This document shows positions 38,395 through 46,341 of a stretch of 64,000 nucleotides of DNA, in pieces. The stretch lies in the NCBI RefSeq assembly GCF_029892425.1, contig NZ_JARXWB010000001.1, positions 558,001 to 622,000 on the forward strand. The letters run 5' to 3'. The number at the start of each line of letters is the position of its first letter. Positions within the stretch are counted from its first letter, which is position 1. The DNA is from Bradyrhizobium sp. BR13661 (GTDB lineage: Bacteria > Pseudomonadota > Alphaproteobacteria > Rhizobiales > Xanthobacteraceae). The position numbers and the translations under genes were made by a program. Under the pieces are notes generated by a model. It was not told the DNA's origin, did no database searches, and saw only the letters and a program-made list of their open reading frames with translations.

Positions 38395-38419
38395 GGCAGT
38401 GCCCCAGGGTTATCCGGCC

Positions 38420-38950
38420 TCAGCGTTTTCCGCCGTCAATTTTCAGCTGCCGCATGATGCCATCAACGATCGCCTCGACCGATTCGTCGATCGACGCCGT
38501 GATGACGTGCTCGCTCGCATCCGGCGGCTCCAGCGTGTTGAACTGGCTGGTCAGCAGCCCCGGCGGCATGAAATGGCCCTTGCGGTGGGCGAGCCTGTCG
38601 GCGATCAGCTCCTGCGTGCCCTTCAGGAACACGAAGCGCACGTCGTCACGCCCGCGCAGCAGCACCTCGCGATAGGTGTGCTTGAGCGCCGAGCAGGCGA
38701 TGATGATTTGCTCGCCGCGCCCGCAGACCCGCGCGATCTCGTCGGCGATGGCGTTGAGCCAGGGCCAGCGGTCCTCGTCGGTGAGGGGGTGGCCGGCCCG
38801 CATCTTCTCGACATTGCTCGCGGGATGAAAGCTGTCGCCGTCCTCGAATCGCCAGCCGAGCCGCTTGCCGAGCAATTCCGCCACCGTGCTCTTGCCCGAG
38901 CCCGACACGCCCATCACGATCAACGCACAAGGTGCTTTAACGCCCGCCAC
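38420..38950 (-). CDS. gntK: Gluconokinase
   Basis: 176 residues from a GTG at 38950 (VAGVKAPCALIVMGVSGSGK); the open frame extends further only inside pgl. P-loop GVSGSGKST near residue 14, and DGDSFHPASNVEKMRAGHPL, LTDEDRWPWL and FLKGTQELIADRLAHRKGHF are standard for the shikimate-kinase-like gluconokinases. It phosphorylates gluconate to 6-phosphogluconate, the substrate of Gnd in the same operon. The start overlaps the pgl stop by 14 bases. Confidence 0.95.
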   Translation of the reverse strand: MAGVKAPCALIVMGVSGSGKSTVAELLGKRLGWRFEDGDSFHPASNVEKMRAGHPLTDEDRWPWLNAIADEIARVCGRGEQIIIACSALKHTYREVLLRGRDDVRFVFLKGTQELIADRLAHRKGHFMPPGLLTSQFNTLEPPDASEHVITASIDESVEAIVDGIMRQLKIDGGKR

Positions 38951-39686
38951 GAATTCCCTCCGGAAGCGCGGCCTGGTCGACCAGCCAGACGGTCTCACCA
39001 TTCGAGCGCGCGCGTGTGGCCGGCAGAGTCTCGCCATTGAGCATGCGCGTCAAGATCGGCTGCTTGTCGTGCCCTGATATCTCGAACAGCATTTCGCAGC
39101 AGGAGGCCAGCACGGGTAGCGTCAGCGAGATCCGCGGCACGAAAGGCGCGACATTGGCCTTCGGGACGCCAACGACCCAGCGCGCGGTCTCCTCGATCGC
39201 GGGATAGCCGGGAAACAGCGAGGCGGTGTGGCCATCGGGGCCTGCGCCCATCAGGACGAGATCGAACAGCGGCCGGAACGGATCGAGCTGCTCCGAGCCG
39301 TAGAAGGCTTGCAGCTCGCGCGCATAGGCCTCGGCGCCGGCGTCGGGATTGTCTGTGGTGGTCGGGATCGGATGGATATGGCCTGATGGCGCATTGCGAT
39401 CGAGAAAGGTCGCGCGGGCGACCGCCATGTTGTTGAGGGGATCGCTTTCCGCCACGAAGCGCTCGTCGCCGATGAACCAGTGCATGCGCTCCCACGGGAT
39501 CTTTTCGCGATACGCGTCGCTGCCGAGCAACTGATAGAGCTTCTTCGGGCTCGAGCCGCCGGTGAGGCAGATCGCGATGCGGCCGGGATTGGCTGACATC
39601 CGCGCCATCACCCGCTCGGCTGCGGCTTGCGCCAGCGCCTCGGTGTCGGCAACGACGATCAGGTTCGGCTCGCCTGCTACCGCCAT
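38937..39686 (-). CDS. pgl: 6-phosphogluconolactonase (DevB/SOL type)
   Basis: 249 residues from ATG 39686, which shares one base with the zwf stop (TGATG). It hydrolyses 6-phosphoglucono-delta-lactone made by Zwf. Family motifs: ICLTGGSSPKKLYQLL, WFIGDERFVAESDPLNNM and LMGAGPDGHTASLFPG. Sequence and length are those of the glucosamine-6-phosphate-isomerase-like (not YbhE) lactonases. It lies between zwf and gntK with overlaps on both sides, consistent with coupled translation. Confidence 0.96.
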   Translation of the reverse strand: MAVAGEPNLIVVADTEALAQAAAERVMARMSANPGRIAICLTGGSSPKKLYQLLGSDAYREKIPWERMHWFIGDERFVAESDPLNNMAVARATFLDRNAPSGHIHPIPTTTDNPDAGAEAYARELQAFYGSEQLDPFRPLFDLVLMGAGPDGHTASLFPGYPAIEETARWVVGVPKANVAPFVPRISLTLPVLASCCEMLFEISGHDKQPILTRMLNGETLPATRARSNGETVWLVDQAALPEGIRGGR

Positions 39687-41197
39687 CACGAGAACTTCCG
39701 CCAGCTTCGGCCATCGCGCCGCAGCAGCTCATCGGCGCAGGCCGGGCCGTCGCTTCCGGCTTCATAGGTCTCGATGCCGTTGTTGCCCGCGGTCTTCCAG
39801 GCATCCAGGAACGGCTGCACCGCTTGCCATCCGGCTTCGACGCCGTCGGCGCGCTGGAACAGGATGTTGTCGCCGATCATGCAGTCATAGATCAGCGTCT
39901 CATAGCCGGTAGAGGGATCGGCGCGGAAGTAGTCGCCATATCTGAACTTCATCTCGACGCCGTCGATGGTGATACTCGGTCCCGGGATCTTGGCGTTGAA
40001 CTGAAGCTCGATGGTCTCGGTCGGCGCGATGCCGATGGTGAGGAAGTTTTGCGAGAGCCGGTCGACTGTCGTGCCTGAGAACATCGACAGCGGCGCCTGC
40101 TTGAACTTGATCGCAACTTCCGTGCGCTTGTGGCCCAGCGCCTTGCCGGTGCGCAAATAGAAGGGAACGCCGGCCCAGCGCCAATTGTCGATCATCAGCT
40201 TGAGCGCGACGAAGGTCTCGGTGGTGCTGCCGGGGTTGACGTCCTCGGTCTTGCGATAGTCGGTAATCTCCTCGTCGCCGATGCGGCCGGCGAGATATTG
40301 CGCGCGCACCGAGTTTCTCAGCGCCTCCTCGTGGTTCGGCTGCTGGATCGAGGTGAGCACCTCGGCCTTCTCCGAGCGCACCGAATGGGCGTCGAAGCGC
40401 GCCGGCGGCTCCATCGCCACCAGCGACATCAGCTGGAACAGATGGTTCGGCACCATATCGCGCAGTGCACCGGTGGCATCGTAGAAGCCGCCGCGATGGC
40501 CGACGCCGAGCTTCTCCTCCACCGTGATCTGGATGTGGTCGATATGGTTGCGATTCCAGATCGGCTCGAACATGCCGTTGGCAAAACGCAGCACCAGGAT
40601 GTTCTGCACCGTCTCCTTGCCGAGATAATGGTCGATCCGGTAGATCTGGTGCTCGTCCATGATCTTCAAGAGTTCGGCGTTTAGCGCGCGGGCGGTCACG
40701 AGATCGGTGCCGAACGGCTTTTCGATCACCAGCCGGCGCCAGGCACCGTTCTCCTTCATCATGCCGGTGCGGCCGAGCTCGCGCGCGGTCGGTGCGAATG
40801 CGGCGGGCGGCGTCGCCAGATAGAACAGGCGGTTGCCGCCGGTGTCCTGCGCGCATTCCAGCGAATCCAGATGTTCGCGCAGGCGGTCGAACGAGGGCGG
40901 GTCCTTGGGATCAGCCTCGACGAAAGTCACGCATTCCAGCAGCTTCCAGGCAATGTCGTCATCGATGGGACGGGTCGCGTATTGCCGCAGGCCCTTCAAC
41001 AGGCTGTCGCGCAGCTCGTCATCGGACTGGCCCTTTCGGGCCACGCCGACGACGCAGAATTTTTGCGGCAGCAGATGCTCGGCGGCCAGATTGTAGAGCG
41101 ATGGCATCACCAGGCGATGGGTGAGATCGCCGGTCACGCCAAAGATGACGAAGGCGCAATTTTCCGGCTTGCGCTTTTCTTGCGGGTCTTCTGTCAC
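39686..41197 (-). CDS. zwf: Glucose-6-phosphate 1-dehydrogenase
   Basis: 503 residues. It oxidises glucose 6-phosphate to the lactone with NADP+, the entry to the oxidative pentose phosphate and Entner-Doudoroff routes. Nucleotide-binding N-terminus FVIFGVTGDLTHRLVMPSLY, active-site YRIDHYLGKETVQN, and the C-terminal domain GGFYDATGALRDMVPNHLFQ are typical. The gene follows gnd by 30 bases and is coupled to pgl. Confidence 0.97.
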   Translation of the reverse strand: MTEDPQEKRKPENCAFVIFGVTGDLTHRLVMPSLYNLAAEHLLPQKFCVVGVARKGQSDDELRDSLLKGLRQYATRPIDDDIAWKLLECVTFVEADPKDPPSFDRLREHLDSLECAQDTGGNRLFYLATPPAAFAPTARELGRTGMMKENGAWRRLVIEKPFGTDLVTARALNAELLKIMDEHQIYRIDHYLGKETVQNILVLRFANGMFEPIWNRNHIDHIQITVEEKLGVGHRGGFYDATGALRDMVPNHLFQLMSLVAMEPPARFDAHSVRSEKAEVLTSIQQPNHEEALRNSVRAQYLAGRIGDEEITDYRKTEDVNPGSTTETFVALKLMIDNWRWAGVPFYLRTGKALGHKRTEVAIKFKQAPLSMFSGTTVDRLSQNFLTIGIAPTETIELQFNAKIPGPSITIDGVEMKFRYGDYFRADPSTGYETLIYDCMIGDNILFQRADGVEAGWQAVQPFLDAWKTAGNNGIETYEAGSDGPACADELLRRDGRSWRKFS

Positions 41198-41227
41198 GAA
41201 CTGTCGGCCTTCGCTTGCTTGTTGCTC

Positions 41228-42226
41228 TTACTTCGGTTTCGAAGCGTCCGGCTGCTTCGGCTCCTTGTGGCCGCCGAACCCAGCGCGCATCGCGGAGAGA
41301 ATTTTTTCGGCGAAGGTGTGTTCCCGACGGGAACGGAAACGGGTGTAGAGCGCCGCGGTCAGGACTTCAGCCGGCACGGCCTCGTCGATCGCGGCATTCA
41401 CGGTCCAGCGGCCTTCGCCTGAATCCTCCACGAAGCCGGAATATTCGGCGAGCTGCGGGCTGTCGGCGAGCGCGGTCGAGGTCAGGTCGAGCAGCCAGGA
41501 CGGGATCACGCTGCCGCGGCGCCACACTTCGGCGATGTCGGCAAGGTCGAAATCGTAGCGATGATCGGCGGGCAGCGCGTCGATGTTGGCGTTCTTGAGA
41601 ATATCAAAACCTTCGGCATAGGCCTGCATCAGGCCGTATTCGATGCCGTTGTGGATCATCTTGACGAAATGACCGGCGCCGACAGGGCCGGCATGGATGT
41701 AGCCCTGCTCGATGCGGGGATCGCGTCCGTCGCGTCCCTCCGTGCGCGGAATGTCGCCGGCGCCGGGCGCGAGTGCCGCGAAGATCGGATCGAGCCGGTC
41801 GACGACCTGCTTCTCGCCGCCGATCATCATGCAATAACCGCGGTCGAGACCCCAGACGCCGCCCGAGGTGCCGACATCGACATAGTGGATGCCGCGCGCC
41901 TTCAGCGTCTTGCCGCGGCGAACGTCGTCCTGCCAGAAGGTGTTGCCGCCGTCGATGATGACGTCTCCGTCCTGCATCACGCCCGCGATCGTCTCGATGG
42001 TCGCTTCCGTGATGCGCCCCGCAGGCAGCATCACCCAGGCCGTGCGCGGCCGCTCCAGTTTCGAGATGAACTCTTCCAGCGTCGTCGAACCGACCGCGCC
42101 GTCCGCGGCGAGGCCGGCGACGGCCTTGGCATCCTTGTCATAGACCACGGTCGAGTGGCCGTGGCGCATCAGCCGGCGAACGATGTTGCCGCCCATCCGG
42201 CCGAGGCCGATCATGCCGAGTTGCAT
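41228..42226 (-). CDS. gnd: 6-phosphogluconate dehydrogenase (decarboxylating), short type
   Basis: 332 residues, the short form (about 300-335 residues) often preferring NAD+, unlike the 470-residue E. coli enzyme. Rossmann start [20 protein letters not shown], substrate-binding [19 protein letters not shown] and catalytic-Lys block [20 protein letters not shown]. It converts 6-phosphogluconate to ribulose 5-phosphate and CO2. The short C-terminal helical domain ends in a basic tail. 12 bases after the tal-pgi stop. Confidence 0.95.
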   Translation of the reverse strand: MQLGMIGLGRMGGNIVRRLMRHGHSTVVYDKDAKAVAGLAADGAVGSTTLEEFISKLERPRTAWVMLPAGRITEATIETIAGVMQDGDVIIDGGNTFWQDDVRRGKTLKARGIHYVDVGTSGGVWGLDRGYCMMIGGEKQVVDRLDPIFAALAPGAGDIPRTEGRDGRDPRIEQGYIHAGPVGAGHFVKMIHNGIEYGLMQAYAEGFDILKNANIDALPADHRYDFDLADIAEVWRRGSVIPSWLLDLTSTALADSPQLAEYSGFVEDSGEGRWTVNAAIDEAVPAEVLTAALYTRFRSRREHTFAEKILSAMRAGFGGHKEPKQPDASKPK

Positions 42227-42238
42227 TGAGATATTCCC

Positions 42239-45088
42239 TTAATTCAGTGCGTCGTTAAGCGCCGCATTGAGCGCCGCAAGTCCTTTCTTGAGCGGACCCT
42301 TCAGGTGCACCCGTAGCGCGCGCCGGCCGCGCTCGGTCAGCACGTCGAAATCGCCTCTAGCCTGCGCCGCCTTGATCACGCCAAAGCTTGCCTTCTGGCC
42401 CGGCACCGGAAGGTCCTTGGCGTCATCGGCGGTGATCTGGAGGAACACGCCGCTGTCGGGCCCGCCCTTGTAGGCCTGACCCGTGGAGTGCAGGAAGCGC
42501 GGGCCGAATTCGGCGGCGGTTGCCAGATGTCGCTTCTCGAGCACGGCGGTCCGCATCTCCTGCAGCGCCTCGATCGTCGCCTTGTCGCGCGCGATGTAGC
42601 CGAGCAGGGCGAAATAATCGCCGCGCCGCGAGCGCGTAATATGGGCCCTGAGCCAGGAAGCGAGGTCGCCATTGGCGCCCATCGTGCGCAACGCAGCGGC
42701 GTTGTGGTCGTCGGTGTAGAGATCGAATTCCTTCGTGCTGACGACGGGCTCTTCCGCCGGCAGCGCTCCGGTCTTTTCAAACGCCGACGTCAACTCGCGG
42801 GTCTTGATCTTGGCCGCTTCGACGTCGGGCTGGTCGAACGGGTTGATGCCGAGGATGCTGCCCGCCACGGCGGTCGCCATCTCGAAGCGGAAGAACTCCT
42901 GGCCGAGATGGTCGATCGACTTCATCACGATGCGCACGACGGGATGACCGGCCGCCTCGATCGCGGCAAGCTTCGCGTCATGGCCAGCATCTGCTTCGCC
43001 TTCGGTCCTGATATCGATGAAGAACCGGTCGGTGCCGTAGACCGAGGGATCGCCCAGCGGTTCACCGGCGATCGGAATCAGGCCCTTGCCTTCCTTGCCG
43101 GTCGATTCCGCGATCAGCTGCTCGGCCCAGGCGCCGAAATCGGCGATCTTCTTCGACGACAGGATCGTCACCTTGTCGCGGCCTTCGAGGCCGGCAAGGC
43201 CCATGGCGAGACCGAGCTGAACGCCCGGATTCTCGCTCGGCGGCACGTCCGGGCCGCAGGAGCGCGCCATGGACAGCGCATGCTTGAGGAAGGTCTTGAC
43301 GTCGATGCCGGCTGTGGCCGCCGGCACCAGGCCGAAGGGCGACAGCACCGAATAGCGTCCGCCGATCGAGGGCTCGCCATGGAAGATGCGGGCGTAGTTC
43401 AGCTTCTTTGCCGCCTTCTCCAGCGACGATCCAGGGTCGGTCACCGCGATGAAGCGGAAGCCGGTCTTGGCCCTCGGGCCAAGCGCCTGCGCGACGCGTT
43501 CGTGGAAATAGTCCTTCATCGCGTTCGGCTCGGTGGTGCCGCCGGACTTGCTGGAGACAATGAACACGGTGTTGGCGATGTCGATCCTGGCCTCCATCGC
43601 CCGCACCTGGGCCGGATCGGTGGAGTCAAGCACATGCAGCTTCGGGAAGCCTGCCTTTCGGGCAAAGGTCTCGGCCAGCACCTCCGGCCCCAAGCTCGAT
43701 CCGCCCATGCCGAGCACGACGGCGTCGGAGAATTTCTGCCCCTTCACGCGGCTCGCATAGTCCTCATAGTCGGCGACGTCGGCCTTCGCGGCGCTGTCGA
43801 GCCAGCCGAGCCATTTGTCCTCGTCGGTCCCGGTCCAGACCGACTTGTCGCGCTGCCACAGCCTGCGGGTTTTTGCGGACGCGCGCCATTCCTCGGTGCT
43901 CTTGGCCACGGCCTTGCCGAGGCCGTCGCCCAGCGAGAGCTGCTGGCGGTCGATCGCGGGGCCGAGCACGGTGGCACGCTTGTGGGCGACCGCGCCGTAG
44001 AGCTTGTCGGCGGCATCGGCGAACTGTTTGACGCCGTCCTTGACCAGCTCCTCGGTGATGGCATCGAGCGAGACGCCGGAGCGCTCAAGCTCCTCGAGCA
44101 CGCGGTAGGCGTCCTCGACATTTTCTTCCAGGCTGTCGCGCGGCTTGCCATGGTCGCGGAACGCGTCGAGCGTTGCCGGCGGCACGGTGTTGATGGTGTC
44201 GGGGCCGATCAGCTCCTCGACATAGAGCACGTCACTGTAGTCCTTGTTCTTGGTGCCGGTCGAAGCCCACAGCATGCGCTGCGGCTTGGCACCCCTGGCG
44301 GCGAGCTTGTCCCAGCGCGGACCCGAGAACAGGCGCTTGTAGTCCTGGTAGGCGACCTTGGCGTTGGCAATCGCGACCTTGCCCTTCAGTGCGGCGAGAC
44401 GCTCCTTCTCGCTGGGGTCGTTGGCGCGGGCGATCTTCTCGTCCAGCTGCTTGTCGACCACGGAATCGATACGGCTGACGAAGAAGCTCGCCACGCTTGC
44501 GACATGCGAGGGATCGCCGCCACCCGCGACGTATTTTTCCAGACCCGCGATGTAGGCCTCGGCGACCTCCAGATAGACTGCTTTGGAGAACAGCAGCGTG
44601 ACGTTGATACTGATGCCGTCGCCGATCAGCGTCTCGATCGCCGGCAGACCTTCCGGCGTCGCCGGCACCTTCACCATCAGGTTCTTGCGATTGACCGCCT
44701 TCCAGAGGTGACGCGCCTCGGCGACCGTGCCTGACGTGTCCATGGCGAGATAGGGCGAGACCTCGAGGCTGACATAGCCGTCATGGCCTTTGAGCTTGTC
44801 ATAGACCGGGCGCAGCACGTCGGCGGCGGCCTGGATGTCCTCGACCGCGACCGTCTCGAACAAATCGGCCACGGTCCGGTCGCCGCGCTTCAGCGCCTTG
44901 CCGATCGGGGCGTCGTACTCGTCCGAGCTGCCGATCGCCTTCTCGAAAATCGAGGGATTGGAGGTGACGCCCTTGACGCCGTCGGTGTCGATCAGCCGCT
45001 TCAAATCGCCCTTGGCGATGAAGCCGCGGGCCAGGAAGTCCAGCCAGACGGCTTGTCCGTGCTTTTCCAGTTCTTTGACGGGATTCAT
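42239..45088 (-). CDS. tal-pgi: Bifunctional transaldolase / phosphoglucose isomerase
   Basis: 949 residues from ATG 45088 (MNPVKELEKHGQAVWLDFLA). The N-terminal part (about 1-365) is transaldolase, with VTSNPSIFEKAIGSSDEYD and the Schiff-base Lys in NLMVKVPATPEGLPAIETL. The C-terminal part (about 400-949) is phosphoglucose isomerase, with VLGMGGSSLGPEVLAETFAR, FIVSSKSGGTTEPNAMKDYF and SIGGRYSVLSPFGL. One polypeptide therefore links the non-oxidative pentose branch to fructose 6-phosphate/glucose 6-phosphate interconversion, the substrate of Zwf in the same operon. Such fusions are known in cyanobacteria, actinobacteria and some rhizobia. First gene of the operon. Confidence 0.95.
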   Translation of the reverse strand: MNPVKELEKHGQAVWLDFLARGFIAKGDLKRLIDTDGVKGVTSNPSIFEKAIGSSDEYDAPIGKALKRGDRTVADLFETVAVEDIQAAADVLRPVYDKLKGHDGYVSLEVSPYLAMDTSGTVAEARHLWKAVNRKNLMVKVPATPEGLPAIETLIGDGISINVTLLFSKAVYLEVAEAYIAGLEKYVAGGGDPSHVASVASFFVSRIDSVVDKQLDEKIARANDPSEKERLAALKGKVAIANAKVAYQDYKRLFSGPRWDKLAARGAKPQRMLWASTGTKNKDYSDVLYVEELIGPDTINTVPPATLDAFRDHGKPRDSLEENVEDAYRVLEELERSGVSLDAITEELVKDGVKQFADAADKLYGAVAHKRATVLGPAIDRQQLSLGDGLGKAVAKSTEEWRASAKTRRLWQRDKSVWTGTDEDKWLGWLDSAAKADVADYEDYASRVKGQKFSDAVVLGMGGSSLGPEVLAETFARKAGFPKLHVLDSTDPAQVRAMEARIDIANTVFIVSSKSGGTTEPNAMKDYFHERVAQALGPRAKTGFRFIAVTDPGSSLEKAAKKLNYARIFHGEPSIGGRYSVLSPFGLVPAATAGIDVKTFLKHALSMARSCGPDVPPSENPGVQLGLAMGLAGLEGRDKVTILSSKKIADFGAWAEQLIAESTGKEGKGLIPIAGEPLGDPSVYGTDRFFIDIRTEGEADAGHDAKLAAIEAAGHPVVRIVMKSIDHLGQEFFRFEMATAVAGSILGINPFDQPDVEAAKIKTRELTSAFEKTGALPAEEPVVSTKEFDLYTDDHNAAALRTMGANGDLASWLRAHITRSRRGDYFALLGYIARDKATIEALQEMRTAVLEKRHLATAAEFGPRFLHSTGQAYKGGPDSGVFLQITADDAKDLPVPGQKASFGVIKAAQARGDFDVLTERGRRALRVHLKGPLKKGLAALNAALNDALN

Positions 45089-45400
45089 GGTGCTTTTTAT
45101 CTCCAAGCCTGCGGGCGGAGGGGGTTTCCGCGCCGGTCCTGACGCGCTATCCTGTAGCTTACATGCTCCCGGGAGGGAACCAATCAAGGGTATTAGCGTC
45201 ATAGTCCCAGTGTAACTCCGTTGCGATCATGACGATCCAGGCGGCAGCTGTGGTCTTGCGTAATAAAAATTGGCCGAGACGTTTCGGCCAGATGTTGTTG
45301 CGTGAGGTCGATCTGTCGCGTCACGGAGTGTCATCAGGGGGGAATTGTCCGCCTGATCGTCATGGGGGCTCGGTCGCGAATGGCCATGCTGGGGGAAAGC
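45089..45400. other. 312-bp intergenic region between divergent tal-pgi and an STM3941-like gene
   Basis: No convincing gene. It contains a perfect 7-bp inverted repeat TGGCCGA-N6-TCGGCCA at 45271-45290, next to an AT-rich stretch (TAATAAAAAT), which could be an operator or start of a transcript, and a short CTCCCGGGAG palindrome near 45167. No EcfG-type sequence is found facing either gene. Confidence 0.4.
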
Positions 45401-46042
45401 ATGCAGACTTGTCCTGATGGTTTTGTCGTCGCCGATGACAGGCAATCGATTCCGCCGGCGGCCCGCATCGATTCATCTCATGATCTCGAAATCGGCCAAT
45501 GCGTCACGCGCCTGCGGCCGCTGGTCGTGGCGGGCTTCGCGTTGACGTTGTTCAGTGCAAGCCTTGCTTTCGACTGGTGGGGCGACTTCGCTGGCTATGA
45601 CACGACGATAGGCTATCTCGGTGTCGTTCTGTTCGGCCCGCTCACCGCCTGGTTGGTCTGGATGCTGCCGGCTGAGCGCGGGCCGGTCGTGATCCTCAAC
45701 CATTACGGCATCCGCGACTTGCGGATCGGCAATGAATTTCTGCTGTGGGACTCGATTGCGGATGTTTCGGCTGAGGACTGCCGCGGTCACAAGGTGATTG
45801 TGCTGACCCCGACGCTGGCGTTGCAGCGACAGCTTTCTTGCATCCGAGCCGCCACGCGCAACGCGCAGGATGAACGGATTGTTATCCGTCCAGAGGGGTT
45901 GGCGACCGATTTTGACACCCTGCTGCGTGCTTGCCGCGATTGCTACGCCGCAGCCAACCCGGCCGCTGCCAGCAACCAAGCCATCGCATTGCAGCAGGAA
46001 GATGAACAGCACGCCCAAGGCGTTGCCCTGCAAGCGTCATAA
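45401..46042 (+). CDS. STM3941-like membrane protein (hypothetical)
   Basis: 213 residues from the ATG at 45401, preceded by GGGGGAAA; earlier in-frame ATGs (45362 and others) lack such a site. A polar N-terminus of about 40 residues, two membrane spans (VVAGFALTLFSASLAFDW and the segment GYLGVVLFGPLTAWLVWM), then a cytoplasmic PH-like domain beginning GPVVILNHYGIRDLRIG and LLWDSIADVSAEDCRGHKV. The layout matches STM3941-family proteins and the protein at 54170-54754, which looks like a paralogue. Function unknown. The C-terminus is rich in Gln/Glu/Ala. It stands alone between divergent operons. Confidence 0.6.
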   Translation: MQTCPDGFVVADDRQSIPPAARIDSSHDLEIGQCVTRLRPLVVAGFALTLFSASLAFDWWGDFAGYDTTIGYLGVVLFGPLTAWLVWMLPAERGPVVILNHYGIRDLRIGNEFLLWDSIADVSAEDCRGHKVIVLTPTLALQRQLSCIRAATRNAQDERIVIRPEGLATDFDTLLRACRDCYAAANPAAASNQAIALQQEDEQHAQGVALQAS

Positions 46043-46168
46043 GTTTGCCGCTCGCAGATCGTCATGTTGCAGTGCCGGGAGGTAATCGGCCCCGGTATTG
46101 CCCGGATGTGGCGAGCCAGTGACAATTTCTGGAAATACGCCAAGATGGACCAAGATTCGCACAAATTA

Positions 46169-46182
46169 CAGGCAAGTGCCTG
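46169..46182. repeat. Short inverted repeat upstream of prkA
   Basis: CAGGCA-AG-TGCCTG, flanked by AATTA and TAATT (46164-46191), about 150 bases upstream of the prkA ATG. It may be an operator; nothing else supports this. The rest of 46043-46282 shows no gene. Confidence 0.3.
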
Positions 46183-46282
46183 TTCGTAATTCACGGAGTG
46201 CCTAGCTTGTGCGTTGCGTCGTGTCGGCAGGCGGGTGTCCAATGAAGGTCATGTGCTCACGCTGATTCGAGAAGCGGCCTGA

Positions 46283-46307
46283 GGAACGGTCCGGTAACGC
46301 TTTCGTT
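46283..46307 (+). promoter_or_regulatory. EcfG promoter of the prkA operon
   Basis: GGAAC at 46283-46287, exactly 16 bases, then CGTT at 46304-46307: a full match to the alphaproteobacterial general-stress consensus GGAAC-N16-17-CGTT. The expected transcript start near 46314 leaves a leader of about 28 bases with the ribosome binding site GGAGAGG before the ATG at 46342. Confidence 0.7.
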
Positions 46308-46341
46308 TCAGCATGTAGCGGAACTCACGCGGAGAGGGATC

